Shown here: one piece after another, positions 59,630 to 64,000 of the stretch
Position numbering within the stretch: position 1 is the stretch's first letter
Layout: every line of letters begins with the position of its first letter
DNA from: Bacteroidales bacterium KA00344
Lineage (GTDB): Bacteria > Bacteroidota > Bacteroidia > Bacteroidales > Bacteroidaceae
Direction: 5' to 3'
Length of the DNA: 64,000 nucleotides
Assembly (NCBI GenBank): GCA_001552765.1
Contig: KQ959474.1
Span: forward strand, 15,707 to 79,706
Made by a program: the position numbers and the translations under genes
The notes under the pieces: model-generated
The model's database searches: none
What the model saw: the letters and a program-made list of their open reading frames with translations, nothing else
What the model was told of the DNA's origin: nothing

Positions 59630-60535
59630 TTATAATCTCCAAGAAAGTGCTGAGTTAAACGACCTTTCGACTTCTTTTTCAATGGCGTCGGGCAGGTTGC
59701 AGAAGAAGTCGATGCCGGTTCTCTTTTCCAATTCATCTATGCTGATAGCGTATTGTGCCAGATTGATGCCATTGTCGTTGGCATTCAATATTTGGTCGGT
59801 CCATATTCCGATGGCAGTGTATTTGCCTCTGTTTACGCGCAATAGGGCCATAAAGAAATAGCGGGGCATGATGAGCCCGTTGTCCAATGTGTGGTATATC
59901 TTGTTGTATCCGCCGTATTTTCCTTCGTCAATGGTGCCTCCCTTACAGATGTAAAGCGTGTCGCAGGTGGCTGCTATCTGGCGTACTTTCTTTTCCAATT
60001 TGGCCCAGACTCCGGCATTGAAGGAGTTGAACTGGGGTTGCATATTGGTGAGAAAGAAGGTTTGATAGTTCATGTCGAAAGACGACAGACGGTCGGCTGA
60101 TGGACAGATGTGCCCATGATCTAATTTCTGCCCGTTGAAATAATAAGGGTCAAAGTCCCATTGCATGGATGTGGGGATGAGCGGGTTGTTGGGATATTGG
60201 TTGTTTTTGCTGTAATAGCGATGTACATTCGGACGTGCATAATCCTTGTCAAGCACGTAGCAACTCCATCGCTGCGATTTCTTAGCGTAGTCCCATTCCG
60301 TGATATAATTCACAATGCCATCGCCGGTTTTATGAATCAGTATGGTATCAGTACCCTGATGCAGACGTGGCATTTCGAGCCGACTGTATTCTTTGATGTG
60401 TGACGGATTGGCATTGATGTTGATATTATCAGTGGGAGGAGTGATGGGCTTTTTCTTCTCGTCGAACTCATTATCATTGCTGCACGCTGCTAAAAACAGC
60501 AGTCCGCATAATAGGATAGAGGCTTTGTTAATCAT
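59630..60535 (-). CDS. DNA/RNA non-specific endonuclease (NUC1 family), lipoprotein
   Basis: A 301-residue secreted nuclease of the beta-beta-alpha-metal class. The SPII signal ends LAAC with the lipid cysteine at 18; SNDNEFDE after it is an acidic export signal, so it is likely on the cell surface. The active site is LDHGHICPSADR (138-149): the general base His142 is in place, but the usual DRGH is DHGH. The metal-binding Asn is in FFLTNMQPQFNSFN (about 161-174). The catalytic domain fills residues 75-290. It cleaves DNA or RNA outside the cell and may feed the TonB locus beyond rpmE. Confidence 0.92.
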   Translation of the reverse strand: MINKASILLCGLLFLAACSNDNEFDEKKKPITPPTDNININANPSHIKEYSRLEMPRLHQGTDTILIHKTGDGIVNYITEWDYAKKSQRWSCYVLDKDYARPNVHRYYSKNNQYPNNPLIPTSMQWDFDPYYFNGQKLDHGHICPSADRLSSFDMNYQTFFLTNMQPQFNSFNAGVWAKLEKKVRQIAATCDTLYICKGGTIDEGKYGGYNKIYHTLDNGLIMPRYFFMALLRVNRGKYTAIGIWTDQILNANDNGINLAQYAISIDELEKRTGIDFFCNLPDAIEKEVERSFNSALSWRL

Positions 60536-60569
60536 AGTTTACCGAAGATTATTGGTAGGGATATATAGA

Positions 60570-60615
60570 AAAAGTGCGATAGAACGCATATGCAACTACG
60601 TTCGACCGCACTTTT
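60570..60615 (-). terminator. Terminator between rpmE and the nuclease gene
   Basis: 60570-60586 pairs with 60599-60615 at 15 of 17 positions (AAAAGTGCG arm). On the minus strand it is followed by TTTTT-like bases, so it ends rpmE transcription. Confidence 0.7.
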
Positions 60616-60652
60616 GTTAATTTCCTGTGTACAGTAAAATGTATGTCGAGTA

Positions 60653-60904
60653 TTACTTCTTCAACTTACCGTAACGGTTCATGAAGCGGTCAACACGACC
60701 TGCTGTATCGACAAGCTTCTTCTTACCGGTATAGAATGGGTGAGAAGAACTTGAGATTTCAAGCTTTACCACTGGGTAAGTTTCGCCTTCAAACTCTACG
60801 GTGTCATTAGTTTTGCATGTAGACTTTGACAGGAACATATCGCCGTTGGACATATCTTTGAATACGACGGGGCGATAGTTTTCGGGATGAATACCTTTTT
60901 TCAT
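60653..60904 (-). CDS. rpmE: 50S ribosomal protein L31 type B
   Basis: An 83-residue type B L31. [21 protein letters not shown] and the C-terminal [29 protein letters not shown] are diagnostic. The zinc-binding CxxC of the type A form is missing and only one cysteine remains, as expected for the zinc-independent form. It has a perfect promoter upstream and a terminator after it, so it is independent of the lipoprotein operon. Confidence 0.97.
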   Translation of the reverse strand: MKKGIHPENYRPVVFKDMSNGDMFLSKSTCKTNDTVEFEGETYPVVKLEISSSSHPFYTGKKKLVDTAGRVDRFMNRYGKLKK

Positions 60905-60956
60905 TTTAATATTTATTGTTTTATGAATAATGTCTCCGCTAAAGTAATAGCGGCTG

Positions 60957-60988
60957 CAAAATTACAAAGAATTCTGCATGCCGCCAAA
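60957..60988 (-). promoter_or_regulatory. Complete promoter for rpmE
   Basis: Minus strand TTTG (60988-60985), 20-bp spacer, TAATTTTG (60964-60957). Leader about 45-50 nt. Confidence 0.78.
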
Positions 60989-61014
60989 TAATTCAGAAAC
61001 TATTTGCCCATTAC

Positions 61015-62451
61015 TTATTTCAAAGTAACGACAATCTTCATAATAAATGCAGCTCCAACCTTGTCGTTGGCAATGGTGAAATGCTTGTAGCTGCCACTGC
61101 TTAAGTCGAAGGTATATGTATAATATTTGTACTCCCCTTCTCCCTCTTTAACGGTGGGTTCGGGATTGATGCTAGTAGTCGTGGGATGTGCACTGCCTCC
61201 AACATAAAAACTGTAGTTTGGAGCATAGGTGCTTGATTTCTTCACGCTCATCACCACCATAACACTCTTGATGTCTTTGCTGAAAGGATCAGCATTAAAT
61301 AGGAACCCTTGCTTAGATTTATCACTTGCATTGCCTTGCATTTGCAGGCCTTCACCCCATGTTCCATCGCCTAAACTGATTCTTGCTCCCTTAAAGGTGA
61401 TGTTGTTGAACTTCCAAGTGTACCAAGTACTTTCATCAGCGGTGTTCTGACTGCCATACTTGCCTGTGTCAAGTGTAATGCTTCCGATGGCTCCGTTTTT
61501 GATTAAATCGAATGTCATGTCTTCACCGGTAACACCTGCTCCGCCAGGATTGTCTTCTCCGCCGGACTCTCCACCGACGTTTTCGAATTTTGTTTTGCCG
61601 TTAACGGATATAAGTTTGTTGCCTTGTGCCATTTCCGGTGTGTTGCCGAAGTAGTTGAGTAGCTTACCATAGACGATAACTTTATCACCTGCTTTGAGTT
61701 GGTCGGCTGCGGCAAATTTCTCCCCGTTGAAAGCGAAGCCGCGGAAAATCTTAAACGTAACGGTTGACGATCCACCATCAGAAATTTCGTAGGTGGCGTT
61801 GCCATAAATGCCTGTATCAATGTTGGGCGTGCCGACAATGGTTCCTTCTACGTAAACGTTGTCTGATGTGCCGTCTTTGGGAAGTGCATTGGTCAATGCA
61901 AGTGCCTTGGATACGTTGTAGGGAGACTCCTTCGTGCCCTCTCCGGCTGGCTCTGTTTCCTCAGGTGCTACACCTCCCTTGCCATTGATGGAGATAATTT
62001 TGCTGCCCTTAGGGGATTGGAATTTGCCATTATATATGGTCAGCTGCCCTAGCACGACCACCGTGTCGCCCACGTTAATCTCGTTTCCGGAGGTAAACTT
62101 CTGGCCGTTCAAGCCTTTGCCACGATATACTAAGAAGGGATTTTTGCCCTCTTTCGTGTCGCTGATAGAGTAGGTGGCGTTGCCGTAGTTTTCTGTATCA
62201 ATCTCCTCAATTTTGGTAATGATACCCCTGAAATACACTTCGTTCTTGGTTTGTTCGCCAGCTTTGATAATCTGATTCACCTTGGCCACGTTGTATGGAG
62301 AGGCCAGAGTACCTTCGCCGGTTGGGTCTGTGGGGATTGTGCCTCCATTTTCGTGGTAGTCGGTATCGAATGGTGCGGGAACATCCTCACAACTTGTAAA
62401 TGCAAACGTGGCAATGGCCAACGCCAGCATTGAATAGATAAGTTTCTTCAT
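61015..62451 (-). CDS. Surface lipoprotein with two OB-fold-like (DUF6359-type) repeats
   Basis: A 478-residue lipoprotein, SPII cysteine at 21 (AFTSC). Two homologous domains follow: repeat 1 at about 46-155 (GEGTLASPYNVAKVNQII, VYFRGIITKIEEIDTENYGNATY) and repeat 2 at about 168-285 (GEGTKESPYNVSKALAL, VYVEGTIVGTPNIDTGIYGNATY). Both have the strand pattern and SVNG-KI end of OB-fold, nucleic-acid-binding-like domains. A Gly-rich linker leads to a C-terminal beta-sandwich (305-478). It is the third gene after the TonB receptor and DUF5689 gene, 18 bp after the latter. Binding of nucleic acid is a suggestion from the fold only. Confidence 0.82.
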   Translation of the reverse strand: MKKLIYSMLALAIATFAFTSCEDVPAPFDTDYHENGGTIPTDPTGEGTLASPYNVAKVNQIIKAGEQTKNEVYFRGIITKIEEIDTENYGNATYSISDTKEGKNPFLVYRGKGLNGQKFTSGNEINVGDTVVVLGQLTIYNGKFQSPKGSKIISINGKGGVAPEETEPAGEGTKESPYNVSKALALTNALPKDGTSDNVYVEGTIVGTPNIDTGIYGNATYEISDGGSSTVTFKIFRGFAFNGEKFAAADQLKAGDKVIVYGKLLNYFGNTPEMAQGNKLISVNGKTKFENVGGESGGEDNPGGAGVTGEDMTFDLIKNGAIGSITLDTGKYGSQNTADESTWYTWKFNNITFKGARISLGDGTWGEGLQMQGNASDKSKQGFLFNADPFSKDIKSVMVVMSVKKSSTYAPNYSFYVGGSAHPTTTSINPEPTVKEGEGEYKYYTYTFDLSSGSYKHFTIANDKVGAAFIMKIVVTLK

Positions 62452-62469
62452 TTCTTATGTTTTTTATTA

Positions 62470-63327
62470 TTATTTTACTTCCTCTACATCATCCAATGTA
62501 CGGATGATGATTTCCCATGTGTTGTTGAAACGCTTCATGATACCCGTCACGTTCACCTTGCCGGTAGGCAGTGGATTGGCGGCGAATTTAGCGAAGTTGC
62601 TGGTGTAAAGCATTATCAACTTGCTGTTGTACTCGTTGAAATAAACCTGCTTCGAGCCCGGGCCTCCGCCTGCGTACGCGTAAGTGGCTTTGCCGTCAGC
62701 ACTCTTGAAGCTCACGTTTTTCAGTGTGACGAGCTTCCCATCGTACACATTACCATACTTACTGATGGTCATGCTCTCGTCAAACACAATAGGCTCTATA
62801 ATCTTATTGGTGCCTGTAGCCTTGAAATGCTGTGCCCACATAAAGCGGGTCATGCGGCTCACGTAGGTCTGTCCGCGTGAATTGGTATAGGGAGTGCCTA
62901 TTTCTGCCTGCTTGCCGTAGTTGCCCACGTAGAGCCCTTTCAGATCCACGACAATCTCTGTGCCTATGGGGAGCTGGCCGTATATGCCACCTTGTGCTAT
63001 GGCAATGATGATGGCTCCGGTGCCATCGTCCACGGCTATCTCGTTGTAGAGATTTCCCTGCACGTCGTTTCCGGTCACGACAGCTTTGATTTGCATGTCT
63101 TCCGTGACCTGCGCGAAAGAGTTGCCGTCGCGATAATCGGTGTTGATGTAGTCCTTGAATTTCGTTTTCAGGTCGGCGATGCTCACAACGTTGGTTTCCT
63201 GAATGGCGTTGTTGCCGATGCCTGCCTGTTCGGGAGTAAGCTCCGGCTCGTCCCAATTGCTGTTCATGCAGGCCATATTGACGCTGCACGCCATGGCCAT
63301 GATCATGATATATTTCAATGTTTTCAT
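62470..63327 (-). CDS. DUF5689 domain-containing lipoprotein
   Basis: ATG 63325-63327 (MKTLKYIMIMAMACSVNMAC) is preferred; the longer frame runs into the receptor gene. 285 residues, lipid cysteine probably at 20, although the lipobox NMAC is weak; then NSNWDEPEL, an acidic export-signal-like stretch. The DUF5689 body (about 45-280) starts VVSIADLKTKFKDYINTDYRDG and continues with beta strands EDMQIKAVVTGNDVQGNLYNEIAV and DGTGAIIIAIAQGGIYGQLPIGTEIVV, again OB-fold-like. DUF5689 proteins commonly follow TonB receptors in Bacteroidetes. The gene begins 10 bp after the receptor's stop. Confidence 0.85.
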   Translation of the reverse strand: MKTLKYIMIMAMACSVNMACMNSNWDEPELTPEQAGIGNNAIQETNVVSIADLKTKFKDYINTDYRDGNSFAQVTEDMQIKAVVTGNDVQGNLYNEIAVDDGTGAIIIAIAQGGIYGQLPIGTEIVVDLKGLYVGNYGKQAEIGTPYTNSRGQTYVSRMTRFMWAQHFKATGTNKIIEPIVFDESMTISKYGNVYDGKLVTLKNVSFKSADGKATYAYAGGGPGSKQVYFNEYNSKLIMLYTSNFAKFAANPLPTGKVNVTGIMKRFNNTWEIIIRTLDDVEEVK

Positions 63328-63337
63328 AGTGGTTTTG

Positions 63338-64000
63338 TTAGAATTTGTAAGCGATGTTAAGCATGCCATTCGTGCCAAGAGCATAATATTTCTTCGGATT
63401 TTTGGAGAAGATATACGTGCGGTTGTTGCCTGATGCGCTGTAGTCGGAACGGCTCTGTTCGTATCCTCCGGTCACAATCTTCTGGTTGTTCAGGATATTG
63501 GTCACCATGAGGTTGATGGAGAGGCTGCCATGTTTGAGATAAATGCTCCGGCCGATAGAGCCGTCGAGCATCCAGCCGCCGTGTCCTTTATCTTGTGGTG
63601 ATACTTCACCGCCAGTGCGTTCCAATGCGCTCTTGTATCTGTAGTAGGGCGAATAGCTCAGGTAGATGCGGTCATACCAGTTGCCATTGAGGTCGATAAA
63701 CCATCCGCCTTGATGATAGCTCATTCCTATTGAGGTCGCCGTGAGTGGCGTACCGTTCTCTCTCATATTCTTCACCAAGGCCACGTCGTCGTTGTATATG
63801 CCCTGTGTGGAGTTCAGGTAGCGCACATTGGCGTCACTCACGTTCTTTGCATCGCTCATCGTTCCGATGAGTTTCAGGTCGAGTGCCGAAGACAATTTGA
63901 ACTTCAATCCGGCTTCTATGCCGTAATATTCCTTGGTGAGGTTGCTCAGGGAGTTGTACGAGAAGCTGTTGATGTCGTCAAAATAGAAGCACGTCCACTC
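63338..64000 (-). CDS. TonB-dependent receptor, C-terminal part (cut by window edge)
   Basis: The minus-strand frame is open from the window end at 64000 (EWTCFYFDDINSFSYNSLSN) to the stop at 63338; the 221 codons visible are the end of a barrel. Alternating strands include WFIDLNGNWYDRIYLSYSPYYRY and GSLSINLMVTNILNN, the final strand ends GTNGMLNIAYKF with the terminal Phe needed for BAM insertion. The TonB box, plug and most of the barrel are outside the window, so substrate and family branch cannot be judged. First gene of the DUF5689/OB-fold operon. Confidence 0.85.
   Translation of the reverse strand, partial: EWTCFYFDDINSFSYNSLSNLTKEYYGIEAGLKFKLSSALDLKLIGTMSDAKNVSDANVRYLNSTQGIYNDDVALVKNMRENGTPLTATSIGMSYHQGGWFIDLNGNWYDRIYLSYSPYYRYKSALERTGGEVSPQDKGHGGWMLDGSIGRSIYLKHGSLSINLMVTNILNNQKIVTGGYEQSRSDYSASGNNRTYIFSKNPKKYYALGTNGMLNIAYKF

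Noticed and set aside
1-64000. Prophage, insertion sequence or integrative element
   Set aside because: No transposase, integrase, phage structural or conjugation gene was seen, and gene content is housekeeping throughout.

Overview
The window looks like chromosomal DNA from a Bacteroidales bacterium, most probably a Prevotella-type organism. The evidence is a complete set of Bacteroidetes habits: promoters of the form TTTG-N19 to 21-TAnnTTTG in front of many genes, few Shine-Dalgarno sites, many SPII lipoproteins with acidic residues after the lipid cysteine, SusC/TonB-type outer-membrane barrels, a DUF5606 protein in the nusB-yajC-ybbR-coaE string, a long NusB, LptD and YrbG homologues of the Bacteroidetes type, and standalone TrpB2. 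No insertion sequence, prophage, CRISPR array or rRNA operon is visible. The genus is an inference; the phylum is secure.

Layout. 0.5-5 kb, minus strand: menaquinone genes (thioesterase, menF, menD, menB) behind one promoter, with a thiE/tenI remnant upstream. 5.3-9.9 kb, plus strand: a 50-residue membrane protein, a split ThrE-type exporter, a LysR regulator, then menC-menE from their own promoter. 10-11 kb aroB; 11.5-14.4 kb an outer-membrane barrel. 14.5-20.6 kb: translation housekeeping (rplY-pth-hsp15-purN, minus) divergent from nusB-yajC-ybbR-coaE-DUF5606 (plus). 21.3-27.8 kb: small heat-shock protein, Na/Ca antiporter, queuosine-precursor transporter plus queF, a lipoprotein, a carboxyltransferase and an HD hydrolase. 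27.9-36.9 kb: lptD, then nudix/trmH/Kef antiporter, and a tRNA-Arg(CCG)-pepT unit. 37-47 kb: asnA, dnaX divergent from an FtsB-like gene, a lipoprotein, pyrC, a metallophosphoesterase, plsC and a dolichol-phosphate-mannose-type glycosyltransferase. 47-54 kb: mfd and a 2-oxoacid:ferredoxin oxidoreductase operon led by a 59-residue TPR protein. 54-61 kb: trpB2, trxB, a glutathione peroxidase, two tandem surface lipoproteins, a secreted NUC1 nuclease and ribosomal protein L31. 61-64 kb: a TonB receptor (truncated by the window edge), a DUF5689 lipoprotein and an OB-fold-like lipoprotein, which together with the nuclease may form a nucleic-acid acquisition locus.

The most unusual signal is not a gene. 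Five intergenic regions (1-338, 20793-21132, 30963-31297, 38676-38990, 55959-56296) carry related copies of one non-coding element of about 315-340 bp. Each copy contains a run of four or five degenerate 22-bp units, and each unit is itself an imperfect palindrome close to TGCGATTAAG-G-CTTAATCGCA. The element has constant 5' and 3' blocks. I do not recognise it as a named family. Other non-coding structures are a near-perfect 45-bp inverted repeat built from 7-bp units that supplies the end of menE, pyrimidine-rich heptamer repeats beside lptD, and a 19-bp inverted repeat after mfd.
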